Shown here piece by piece: positions 52,357 through 60,365 of a stretch of DNA of 64,000 nt (position 1 is its first letter; the number at the start of each line of letters is the position of its first letter). The DNA comes from Phyllobacterium zundukense (lineage in GTDB: Bacteria; Pseudomonadota; Alphaproteobacteria; Rhizobiales; Rhizobiaceae). Both the position numbers and the translations under genes were made by a program. Below the pieces are notes generated by a model. It saw nothing but the letters and a program-made list of their open reading frames with translations, was not told the DNA's origin and did no database searches. The stretch spans positions 656,501-720,500 of the forward strand of contig NZ_CP017940.1 of NCBI RefSeq assembly GCF_002764115.1. Reading direction: 5' to 3'.

Positions 52357-54651
52357 TCAGATCAGCTTCTCAAGAGTAATCGGCAGGTCACGTACCCGCA
52401 CTCCCGTGGCATGGTAGACAGCGTTGGCGATTGCTGGCGCGACGCCGACAATGGCCAGTTCACCTACCGCCTTGCCGCCCAGCACTGAAGCATGGGTATC
52501 GGGAATGCCGACCGAGATGACGTCGAGAGCGGGGATATCCGCATTGGTCGGGACGAGGTAGTCGCCCAGATTGTTGTTCATCACGCGGCCATGGCGGGGA
52601 TCGACAATACCCTCTTCGAGCAGCGCCTGGCCGATGCCCATGATGATACCACCCTTCCACTGGCTCTCGGCGAGCTTCGGATTGTAGAGCCGGCCCGAAT
52701 CCAGCGCGGACACCATGCGCGAGACGCGAACCGTTCCGAAATCCACATCGACACGCACTTCGACGAAATGCACGCACCAGCTGTGAAGCGAATAATCGCC
52801 TTCGGTCGGGGACTTCATTGTCGAGATCGTCGTGAAGTTGCGGAAATGATCCTTGTCGTTCTGGTGTTCTTCCGGCAGCGTATTGCGCAGCGCCTCGATA
52901 CGCTCACGCCCGGTGCGACGCATGACTTCGGCAATGGCGACACTGGAACCCGCATCGCGCGGCGACGAGATCTGCCCGGCCTCGATGGTCAGCGTATTCG
53001 CCTGCAGGTCGCGGAACGGTGAGTTCGGATCGTTGATGGCGAGGCCGATCAGTTCGTCGCGGGCAGCATGCGCTGCCTTGTGCACGGCGCCCGTCATGAG
53101 ATTCGCAAGTTGCGAACCACCGGCAACAGGTGCACGCGGAAGCGAGGAATCGCCGAGCTTGACCACGACGGTCTCGACCGGCACGCCGATCGCCTCGGCC
53201 GCCGTCTGGGCGAGGATCGTATAGGTGCCTTGACCCATATCGATACCGCTGCTGGCGACTTCGATAGTGCCATCGCTCAAGATGCGGACCATCGCTTCAC
53301 CCGGCGTGCGGCGAACCGGGTAGGTGCCCGCGGCAACGCCGTAGCCGATAAGCTGCTTGCCCTCGCGCATGGACCTGATGCGCGGGTTGCGCTTCGCCCA
53401 ACCGAAAGCTTCCGCGCCTGCTGCATAGGCTTCGCGCAGCCGGCGCGTCGACCAGGGTTTGTTCTCGCTCGGGTCCTGCTCGGCATAATTGAGCAGGCGG
53501 ATATCGAGCGGATCGATGCCGACCTCGTAGGCAAGTTCGTCGATCGCGCATTCGATGCCGAAGGCGCTGGGGTTTTCACCGGGTGCACGCAGCGCACCGG
53601 GCTTTACCGTATTGACGGGCACGATGTTCTGGCGCGAGGAGAAATTCGGCGTCGCATACATGATCGATATGACGGAGCCGAGCGGTTCGACCGCGACGTC
53701 ATTCATCGACGTCTCGTTGGCGCCGCGATGCAGGATCGACAGCAATTTGCCCTCAGGGGTGGCGCCGAGCGCGATGGTCTGCCGGGTCGCAGGCCGGCCG
53801 CCAAAAGCGGTAAAGGTCTGTGGCCGGGTGATCGCAAGCTTGACTGGGCGGTCGAGCATCTTCGCGGCGATTGCCGCAACCGCACCGTAGCGGGTTGGCA
53901 ACGCCTTGGAACCGAAGCCGCCGCCGATATACGGCGACAACATGCGCACGTTCTCGAACGGTATATCGAACCATTCGGCATAGGTGCGGGACATGCCGTC
54001 GATCCACTGGCTCGGCTCCCAGAGGGTCAGCATATCGCCCTCCCAGTGGGCGATCAGCCCGTGTGGTTCGATCGGCACATTGTATTCGCGCGGTGTCCTG
54101 TATTCCTGCTCGATACGAACGGGAGCCGTGGCAAGCGCAGCCTCGGCATCACCCCATTCCTTGGTCATCATATCGATCGGGTAGCCTTCGCCGGACCTTG
54201 GATCGTCGAAGCTCGAAATCGGGACGGTTTCCTCATAGGTGACCTTGACGAGCGCTGCGGCAGCGGTCGCCTGCTCGAAAGTCTCGGCAATGACGGCCGC
54301 AATGTGCTGGCCGCTAAAGGTGATCTCGCGCGCCAAAGGGTCATAGGGAACGGCGGGCGGGGGCGCTCCGGTCCAGTCCGTAGCCGTCTTGATCGGTAGG
54401 GCATTGTCAGGGGTCAGGACAAGCAGGACGCCGGGATATGCCTCCGCCGCCGCACTGTCGATGGCAAGGACCCGGCCGGACGCGATCGTGCTGTCAATGA
54501 TGACGGCATGGACCATGCCTTCCGGAAAATGCTCCATCGCATAGTCGGCAGATCCGGTGATCTTGGCAGGTCCGTCAATGCGCGATAGACGGCCGCCGAG
54601 GATACCATCCGATGCATCGCCATGTTTTATTTTTGTATCGACAATAGTCAT
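52357..54651 (-). CDS. Aldehyde dehydrogenase molybdenum subunit (PaoC-like)
   Basis: A 764-residue molybdopterin-binding subunit of the xanthine oxidase family. Visible segments are GPAKITGSADYAMEH near the N terminus, LSPYIGGGFGSKALPTRYG in the Mo-cofactor region, GALRAPGENPSAFGIECAIDELAYE and the C-terminal GIGQALLEEGIVDPRHGRV with the catalytic Glu of GKAVGELAIVGVAPAIANA. With the FAD and [2Fe-2S] subunits it forms a PaoABC-type trimer oxidising aldehydes, often aromatic, in the periplasm or cytoplasm. No signal sequence is apparent on this subunit. The ATG at 54651 overlaps the FAD subunit stop by four bases. Confidence 0.93.
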   Translation of the reverse strand: MTIVDTKIKHGDASDGILGGRLSRIDGPAKITGSADYAMEHFPEGMVHAVIIDSTIASGRVLAIDSAAAEAYPGVLLVLTPDNALPIKTATDWTGAPPPAVPYDPLAREITFSGQHIAAVIAETFEQATAAAALVKVTYEETVPISSFDDPRSGEGYPIDMMTKEWGDAEAALATAPVRIEQEYRTPREYNVPIEPHGLIAHWEGDMLTLWEPSQWIDGMSRTYAEWFDIPFENVRMLSPYIGGGFGSKALPTRYGAVAAIAAKMLDRPVKLAITRPQTFTAFGGRPATRQTIALGATPEGKLLSILHRGANETSMNDVAVEPLGSVISIMYATPNFSSRQNIVPVNTVKPGALRAPGENPSAFGIECAIDELAYEVGIDPLDIRLLNYAEQDPSENKPWSTRRLREAYAAGAEAFGWAKRNPRIRSMREGKQLIGYGVAAGTYPVRRTPGEAMVRILSDGTIEVASSGIDMGQGTYTILAQTAAEAIGVPVETVVVKLGDSSLPRAPVAGGSQLANLMTGAVHKAAHAARDELIGLAINDPNSPFRDLQANTLTIEAGQISSPRDAGSSVAIAEVMRRTGRERIEALRNTLPEEHQNDKDHFRNFTTISTMKSPTEGDYSLHSWCVHFVEVRVDVDFGTVRVSRMVSALDSGRLYNPKLAESQWKGGIIMGIGQALLEEGIVDPRHGRVMNNNLGDYLVPTNADIPALDVISVGIPDTHASVLGGKAVGELAIVGVAPAIANAVYHATGVRVRDLPITLEKLI

Positions 54652-55631
54652 GCCATGGCTCCCGTATTGAGAATGGCGCGTTCGACGACGCGCGGGGCGA
54701 GCTCGATCTTGTAGTGGTTGCCGCCATGGGCGATGGCGCCCTCGACAGCAAGACGGCTGGCGCTCTTGATGGTGTCCGGCTCCAGCACCTTGCCACGAAG
54801 CGCATCTTCGACTGCGCGGGCGCGCCATGGTTTGGTGGCTACACCGCCGAGACCGATACGAATATCGCGGATGGTTTCGCCGTCCGATTCGAACTCGATG
54901 CCGACCGCAGCGCTTGCGGCGGCGAACTCATAGGATTGGCGGTCGCGCACCTTGAGATAGGTGGAATGCCGTGCGGCGACTGAAGCGGGGATGGAGATCG
55001 CGGTGATCATTTCGCCGGGCTGCATGGCATGTTCCTTGTACGGCGTGCTGCCGGGGAGAAGGAAGAAGTCATCGATCGCGACATTGCGCTCGCCCATATG
55101 CACGACGGCATCGAAGGCAACGAGCGCCACGGCGAGGTCGCCGGGATAGGTGGCGATGCAGGCATCGCTGGTGCCGAGGATCGCATGGCCGCGATTGACG
55201 CCTTCGAGTGCAGAGCAGCCACTGCCGGGATTGCGTTTGTTGCAGGCGGGAAATGTCGCCGGATCGCGGAAATAAGCACAGCGCGTCCGCTGCAAAAGAT
55301 TGCCGCCGATCGTCGCCATATTGCGGAGCTGGGCCGAAGCCGCCTGCCACAAGGCTTCGGATATTGCCGGAAACTCCGCTTGAATAGCAGCATCGGTGGC
55401 GACGTGGCTCATCTTTGCCAGCGCACCGATGAACGCGCCTTCCGCATCGACGCGGATCGCATCGAGGCCCTTGATGTGAGTGATATCGACGACGCGTTCG
55501 GGCTGCGTCACACCGCATTTGGCAAGATCGAGGAGGGTTGTTCCGCCCGCAAGCAGCATTGTTGCCGGCATGGCGGCGGCGCGCAGCGCTTCATCGACCG
55601 AGCCGGCACGAAGATAGGAGAAATCCCTCAT
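54648..55631 (-). CDS. Aldehyde dehydrogenase FAD subunit with [4Fe-4S] insert (PaoB-like)
   Basis: A 327-residue FAD-binding subunit. LAGGTTLLDLAKCGV (residues ~28-42) and ATIGGNLLQRTRCAYFRD bind FAD. Cysteines in TRCAYFRDPATFPACNKRNPGSGCSA match the extra [4Fe-4S] site of PaoB/YagS-type subunits. The ATG at 55631 overlaps the stop of the [2Fe-2S] subunit gene. Electrons pass from Mo through the clusters to FAD. Confidence 0.93.
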   Translation of the reverse strand: MRDFSYLRAGSVDEALRAAAMPATMLLAGGTTLLDLAKCGVTQPERVVDITHIKGLDAIRVDAEGAFIGALAKMSHVATDAAIQAEFPAISEALWQAASAQLRNMATIGGNLLQRTRCAYFRDPATFPACNKRNPGSGCSALEGVNRGHAILGTSDACIATYPGDLAVALVAFDAVVHMGERNVAIDDFFLLPGSTPYKEHAMQPGEMITAISIPASVAARHSTYLKVRDRQSYEFAAASAAVGIEFESDGETIRDIRIGLGGVATKPWRARAVEDALRGKVLEPDTIKSASRLAVEGAIAHGGNHYKIELAPRVVERAILNTGAMA

Positions 55632-56104
55632 GACATCACCTTTGCAGCTTCGCGGACCGCCTCGACAATGTGCGGATAGGCCCCGCAACGGCAGAGATTG
55701 CCCGACATGTATTCGCGAATTTCATCGTCGGAACCGGCATGGCCCTCGCGGATGCAAGCGACCGCGGACATGATCTGTCCTGGCGTGCAATAGCCGCACT
55801 GAAAGGCATCATGCTCGAGGAAGGCTTCCTGGACCGGATGAAGGTCGCCTCCGACATCGGAAAGCCCCTCAATCGTTGTGATCTTCCGGCCTTCCACCTG
55901 CGCTGCCAGCGTCAGGCAGGAAAGGACCCGCTCTCCATCGACATGCACGGTACAGGCGCCGCATTGGCCCTGATCGCAGCCTTTCTTGGTTCCGGTGAGT
56001 TCGAGATGATCGCGCAGCGCGTCCAGCAAGGTCACTCGCGGCTCGACCGTGAGTGTCTGCGTCTGACCGTTGATATCGAGATGTAGGGTGGCTTGGTTCG
56101 TCAT
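55628..56104 (-). CDS. Aldehyde dehydrogenase [2Fe-2S] subunit (PaoA-like)
   Basis: A 158-residue iron-sulphur subunit. The plant-type cluster is bound by C43, C48, C51 and C63 (KGCDQGQCGACTVHV...SCLTL); the second by C103, C106, C138 and C140 (FQCGYCTPGQ...GNLCRCGAY). Unlike E. coli PaoA it shows no obvious Tat signal, suggesting a cytoplasmic enzyme. It is the first gene of the three-subunit operon, divergent from a TetR gene. Confidence 0.95.
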   Translation of the reverse strand: MTNQATLHLDINGQTQTLTVEPRVTLLDALRDHLELTGTKKGCDQGQCGACTVHVDGERVLSCLTLAAQVEGRKITTIEGLSDVGGDLHPVQEAFLEHDAFQCGYCTPGQIMSAVACIREGHAGSDDEIREYMSGNLCRCGAYPHIVEAVREAAKVMS

Positions 56105-56208
56105 AGGCGTCCTGCTCCAGTACGCTCATTGGAAATTAAACGGGGCCCGTATCGTTCGGTTGCGTTCAAGGCGCAAAAAACATGACATGCTGGCCCTAAA
56201 TGGGGTAA

Positions 56209-56229
56209 TAGTCCGAAAGTCACGGACTA
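56209..56229. promoter_or_regulatory. Candidate TetR operator
   Basis: A perfect inverted repeat TAGTCCG-N7-CGGACTA (56209-56215 and 56223-56229) sits in the divergent promoter region between the dehydrogenase operon and the TetR gene. Its form and place suit autoregulation and control of the operon. Confidence 0.72.
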
Positions 56230-56308
56230 ATCGGAGGTGCCTCCGTTTTTGAAACATAGCGGCTTGCCCCTGCGGGTTCAAGCCCTAATCGCATTTGGAG
56301 TTGGAATA

Positions 56309-56932
56309 TTGCGCAGCAAGGAGCCGCCAGAGCCGAAGGAGATCAAGCCATCTCCGCCTGCCAGGCGCCTGCGTGCCGATGCCAGCCGCAATCGGGAAAA
56401 GCTCGTCGAGATTGCCGCGATTGCCTTTGCCGAACGAGGCGGTAACGCTTCACTGGAGGAGATAGCGCGGCAGGCGGGCGTCGGCATCGGTACTCTCTAC
56501 CGGCATTTTCCAACGCGCGAACATCTGGTCGAAGTCCTCTACCGGCGCGAGGTCGAGGCGCTTTGCGCGGCTGCCGAGGAACTGGCGCAACGTGAGGTGC
56601 CGGATGTTGCGCTGGCGGAATGGATGCAGCGTTTCGTCGATTACATTGCCGCAAAGCGCGGCATGGCGAACAGTTTGCGTATCCTCTTCGACGCGAATTC
56701 CGAAGTGTTTGCCAATACGTCCGGCATGGTTGCGCTGGCCCTGCAGCGTCTTGTCGACGCCGCGATTGCCGATGGGTCCATCCGCAGCGATATCGATATA
56801 TCCGACATATCGCAGGCTCTGTCGGGGATCTATTCAGCGCCCGATACTCCCGACTGGCGCGACCGCTCCCGCCGCCTCGTTTCGCTGCTGATGGATGGCC
56901 TGCGCTGGGGCTCGCCAAAGGCGAAACTCTAA
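56309..56932 (+). CDS. TetR family transcriptional regulator
   Basis: A 207-residue repressor. The HTH region is NREKLVEIAAIAFAERGGNASLEEIARQAGVGIGTLYRHFPTREHLVEVLY (residues ~28-78). The ligand domain has the ...WMQRFVDYIAAKRGMANSLR pattern common to aldehyde/quinone-type TetR proteins. I place the start at TTG 56309 (with GGAG upstream), since the open frame's first codon, GTG 56237, is only eight bases after the operator; either is possible. It is divergent from the molybdenum aldehyde dehydrogenase operon, its likely target. Confidence 0.85.
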   Translation: MRSKEPPEPKEIKPSPPARRLRADASRNREKLVEIAAIAFAERGGNASLEEIARQAGVGIGTLYRHFPTREHLVEVLYRREVEALCAAAEELAQREVPDVALAEWMQRFVDYIAAKRGMANSLRILFDANSEVFANTSGMVALALQRLVDAAIADGSIRSDIDISDISQALSGIYSAPDTPDWRDRSRRLVSLLMDGLRWGSPKAKL

Positions 56933-57081
56933 ATAGACAAAACTTGCCCTAGAATGCCGGATTATCGTATCGGGTTGAAATGGTATGTGACCGGCCGTGT
57001 CGCCGGTTGCCACATTGGAGCCTTAAACGGACGATTGATTTCGGCTATTATTTGAAATGAATACTCATGGGAGAGGTGAAT

Positions 57082-57600
57082 ATGGCTCAATTTGAACGTG
57101 GTATCGTCCTGGCAGCTTGTCTTGGCTTGTTTGTAAGCGGCGCAGCTTTGTCAACCACAGATAGTTTCAGTCCAATTGGGTCAGCCCTTGCCAAGAATGG
57201 CGGTGGCAATGGAAACGGCGGCGGCAATGGAAACGGCAATAGTGGTGGAAAGTCGTCCGACCATGGCAAGTCGGCCAGCGCTCACGACAAATCCAACGTC
57301 AAGCACGACAAAACCAAAGTCCAGAAAGCGTCTTTGAACACAGATGACGAAAATACGCTGGGTCCGCTCAACGCTGCCCACGCGTCGGCACGTGCAAGAG
57401 AACGGGCCTCACCAAACTCATCCGTCGGCAAGATTGCTACCTATGAGCGCGCGCGGGAGGATGCATTGGCGCTGACCGATCCCGTGCTTCGGGAACAGGA
57501 ACTCGATGATGCGGTCGCTCAACTCGAGGAAGATTTTGGCCGTACGCTGACTGATGCGCAGGTCGATCGCGTCAACGCATTGCTCGACGCACGCCAGTAA
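57082..57600 (+). CDS. Exported Gly/Asn-rich hypothetical protein
   Basis: A 172-residue protein. A signal peptide (~1-35) is followed by a low-complexity NGGGNGNGGGNGNGNSGG stretch (~40-57), a Lys/His/Ser-rich linker (SDHGKSASAHDKSN), and a folded C-terminal part (~85-172) with RAREDALALTDPVLREQELDDAVAQLEEDFGRTLTDAQVDRVNALLDAR. GAGG precedes the ATG at 57082. Similar Gly-rich secreted proteins are frequent in Rhizobiales, but no function is known. A terminator follows. Confidence 0.75.
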   Translation: MAQFERGIVLAACLGLFVSGAALSTTDSFSPIGSALAKNGGGNGNGGGNGNGNSGGKSSDHGKSASAHDKSNVKHDKTKVQKASLNTDDENTLGPLNAAHASARARERASPNSSVGKIATYERAREDALALTDPVLREQELDDAVAQLEEDFGRTLTDAQVDRVNALLDARQ

Positions 57601-57619
57601 TCTTGAAGAGATCTTCAAA

Positions 57620-57648
57620 CAGCGGCCTCCGGGCCGCTGCTTTCGTTC
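57620..57648 (+). terminator. Rho-independent terminator
   Basis: An 8-bp stem CAGCGGCC / GGCCGCTG with a TCCG loop is followed by CTTTCGTTCG, 20 bases after the stop of the Gly-rich protein gene. Confidence 0.8.
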
Positions 57649-57785
57649 GTAGTCCCCATTGGTTTGTTGCGCAGATCGAAAGCGCCGGACGTTCTTTGGC
57701 ACCAGACCAAACTTGCTCTAGCAATTGGATGAGGCATTCGCCTAGTCTGCCCCGTGCAAAAGAAGATCAGCGAAAGAAGAGTATC

Positions 57786-58460
57786 GTGCCAATAACATCG
57801 GTGTTTGACAAAAATTACGCAGCATTCCTGTTCGACATGGATGGCACCCTGCTCAATTCCACATTGGCGGCAGAGCGGGTATGGGCAAGATGGGCGGAAC
57901 AGCACGGACTTGACGTCAAAACCTTCTTGCCCACCATGCACGGTGCCCGCGCAGTCGATACCGTTCGCAGACTGGGACTGCCGGGCGTCGACCCGGAGGA
58001 GGAAGCCGTAAAGATAACCGAGGCCGAAATAATCGATGTGGACGGGATCGTGCCGCTTCCTGGCGCAGTCGAATTCCTCAACGGACTGCCTTCGGCAAAA
58101 TGGGCGATCGTCACATCATCGCCGCTCGAACTGGCAAAACGCCGCCTGGCTGCAGCTGGAATCCCCGTGCCTGCGAACCTCGTTACCGCTGAAGATGTAA
58201 AGGTTGGCAAGCCCAGCCCCGACTGCTACCTGCTGGCGGCGCAAAAACTTGGAGTTAGCGCCGCCGATTGTCTCGTCTTCGAAGATGCCGTTCCGGGCAT
58301 TCTGGCTGGTGATGCGGCGGGAGCCGATGTCCTGGTGATCACGGCGACGCATACGCATGCCATAGAAACCGCGCATACGACCATTCGCAATTACGAAGGG
58401 CTAGACATTCATATTGATCGCGAAGGACGGCCATCTTTGGTAAAAGAAGTCGATGCATGA
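57786..58460 (+). CDS. HAD-superfamily sugar phosphatase/mutase-like hydrolase
   Basis: A 224-residue HAD protein with the nucleophile motif FLFDMDGTLLNST (residues ~14-26), motif II VTSSP, motif III Lys in KVGKPSPDCYLLAA and the metal Asp pair in VFEDAVPGILAG. The cap is of the beta-phosphoglucomutase/2-deoxyglucose-6-P phosphatase type. GTG 57786 is chosen because the conserved fold begins soon after; the ORF upstream crosses a terminator. Substrate not predictable. Confidence 0.85.
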   Translation: MPITSVFDKNYAAFLFDMDGTLLNSTLAAERVWARWAEQHGLDVKTFLPTMHGARAVDTVRRLGLPGVDPEEEAVKITEAEIIDVDGIVPLPGAVEFLNGLPSAKWAIVTSSPLELAKRRLAAAGIPVPANLVTAEDVKVGKPSPDCYLLAAQKLGVSAADCLVFEDAVPGILAGDAAGADVLVITATHTHAIETAHTTIRNYEGLDIHIDREGRPSLVKEVDA

Positions 58461-58568
58461 CGCCAAGGTTGTTGCATGGCTCCTGACCCCAGAGCTGCCC
58501 GAGGATGGGATTAGAGGCAGGCGATAGCCAAGCATGGTCGCGTTGAATCCATTCTGGAGGAGAACGAA

Positions 58569-59351
58569 ATGCTGCTCACGAACAAGATTGCCATCGTCAA
58601 CGGTGCTGGAGGAGCGATCGGCGGTGCCGTCTCGCGCGCCTTTGCCCGGGAAGGTGCTGCGGTCTATCTGGCTGGACGCACCCTTGCCAACGTCGAGAAA
58701 GTTGCAGCCAGTATCCGCAAGGCCGGTGGCAAGGCGAACGCGGCGCAGGTTGACGCGCTCGACGAGGACGCTGTCGAAAGGCACGTGCGCGAGGTTGCCG
58801 CCGAAACACCCGGTATCGATATCCTGTTCAATGCCATCGGCATGGAGGATATCCAGGGACCGCTCCTGACCGAGATGCCATTCGACGACTTCTTCAGACC
58901 GATCCACAAGGCAGCGAAGAGCCAGTTTATCACGTCCCGTGCCGTTGCCCGGCATATGGCGGAAAGGGGCCGCGGCGTGATGATGACCGTGACCGCCGGG
59001 CCGCCGGAAGCAACAGGTAATATTGGCGGCTTCGGCCCGGCTTGCCAGATGATCGAAGGACTTTGGCGCGGCTATGCGGCAGAACTTGCGCCCAAAGGCA
59101 TTCGCGTCATCTGCCTGCGATCGTCCGGCTCACCCGATTCTCCGGATTTCCAGGAGATGCTGCGTCAGCACACCGAAGCGACCGGCAAGCCCGCCGAGGA
59201 ATTCATTGCGGAAATCAGCAGCGGATTGTTGCTGCGGCGCCTGCCGTTCCTCTCCGAAGTGGCCGATGTCGCTGCTATGATGGCGTCAGACCGCTCAAGT
59301 GCGCTCACCGGTACGTTCATCCATGTCACATGCGGTTCGCGCTTTGATTGA
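58569..59351 (+). CDS. SDR family oxidoreductase
   Basis: A 260-residue short-chain dehydrogenase. NGAGGAIGGAVSRAFAREGA (residues ~10-29) is the cofactor loop, FNAIGME replaces the usual NNAG, and the active-site region reads MMTVTAGPPEATGNIGGFGPACQMIEGLWR, in which the YxxxK motif is not evident (Ser and Tyr/Lys positions are altered). It may thus be an atypical or inactive SDR. GGAGGAG gives the start. It stands before the homocysteine methyltransferase-like gene, 66 bases apart. Confidence 0.83.
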   Translation: MLLTNKIAIVNGAGGAIGGAVSRAFAREGAAVYLAGRTLANVEKVAASIRKAGGKANAAQVDALDEDAVERHVREVAAETPGIDILFNAIGMEDIQGPLLTEMPFDDFFRPIHKAAKSQFITSRAVARHMAERGRGVMMTVTAGPPEATGNIGGFGPACQMIEGLWRGYAAELAPKGIRVICLRSSGSPDSPDFQEMLRQHTEATGKPAEEFIAEISSGLLLRRLPFLSEVADVAAMMASDRSSALTGTFIHVTCGSRFD

Positions 59352-59417
59352 ACCGCCATATCTGCAGAGCGAGTAAGGGGAAACTGGCCAACAGGTCACA
59401 CGAGAGGAGAGACAATC

Positions 59418-60353
59418 ATGGCCCGATATCGCCAAAACCTGTCCCAGCTTTCCGGGGAAACATTTCTCAGTGACGGGGGCATGGAGACGACCCTTATCTT
59501 CCAAGAAGGTGTCGAACTTCCGCATTTTGCCTCCTTCGTCCTGATGGCGAGCCCCGAGGGCCGCCAGCAATTGAAAGATTACTACATCCCGTATCTGGAG
59601 GTCGCGCACCAGCACCGCACCGGCTTCATTCTCGATACGCCAACCTGGCGGGCAAACCCCGACTGGGGCGCTTTGCTTGGTTACGGCCCGGAAGGCTTGC
59701 GCACCATCAACAGGGATTCGGTCCGGCTGCTGCTCGAGCTTCGCAACGAATTCGAGTCAGGCGTAACACCCTGCGTGATCAGCGGCGCCATTGGACCGCG
59801 CGGCGATGGCTACAAGGCCGGGGACATGGATGCCGGGGAAGCCGAAACCTATCACGGCGCGCAGATCGAGAGTTTTGCGCAAACCGAGGCGGATATGGTC
59901 TCGGCCTATACGCTGACCAATTACAAGGAAGCGATCGGGATTGCGCGGGCGGCACAGACGCATGGCATGCCCTGCGCGATCTCCTTCACAGTGGAAACCG
60001 ACGGACGACTGGTGACGGGCCTGGCTCTGGGCGAGGCGATCGACCGGGTCGACGATGCGACAGGCGGGGCGCCTGCCTACTACCTGATCAACTGCGCACA
60101 TCCGACGCACTTCATGCAGGCCCTGGAAAAGGGAGAATCTTGGCTCGACCGCGTGCGCGGGGCGAAGGCGAATGCGTCGACCAAGAGCCACGCGGAACTC
60201 GATGAATCGGAAACGCTCGACGCCGGCGATCCGCTCGATCTCGGACGGCGCTACAAGGCACTGACCCAATCGTTCTCCACGATGCGGGTTCTGGGCGGAT
60301 GCTGTGGCACTGATCACCGCCACATCGCGGCGATCTGCGAAGCCTGCCTGTAG
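59418..60353 (+). CDS. Homocysteine S-methyltransferase family protein
   Basis: A 311-residue TIM-barrel enzyme. The Zn site is visible as the Cys in INCAHP (~residue 232) and the Cys pair in GGCCGTDHRHI (~294-295). LSDGGMETTLIFQEGVELP starts the barrel. Members transfer methyl groups from S-methylmethionine, S-adenosylmethionine or betaine to homocysteine or selenocysteine. The donor here is not known. GAGGAG precedes the ATG. It could link to the betaine-demethylating genes 40 kb away only loosely. Confidence 0.86.
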   Translation: MARYRQNLSQLSGETFLSDGGMETTLIFQEGVELPHFASFVLMASPEGRQQLKDYYIPYLEVAHQHRTGFILDTPTWRANPDWGALLGYGPEGLRTINRDSVRLLLELRNEFESGVTPCVISGAIGPRGDGYKAGDMDAGEAETYHGAQIESFAQTEADMVSAYTLTNYKEAIGIARAAQTHGMPCAISFTVETDGRLVTGLALGEAIDRVDDATGGAPAYYLINCAHPTHFMQALEKGESWLDRVRGAKANASTKSHAELDESETLDAGDPLDLGRRYKALTQSFSTMRVLGGCCGTDHRHIAAICEACL

Positions 60354-60365
60354 CGGTCTGGCCTG

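Noticed and set aside
53068..54399. 443-codon + strand ORF
   Set aside because: Antisense of the molybdenum subunit gene.
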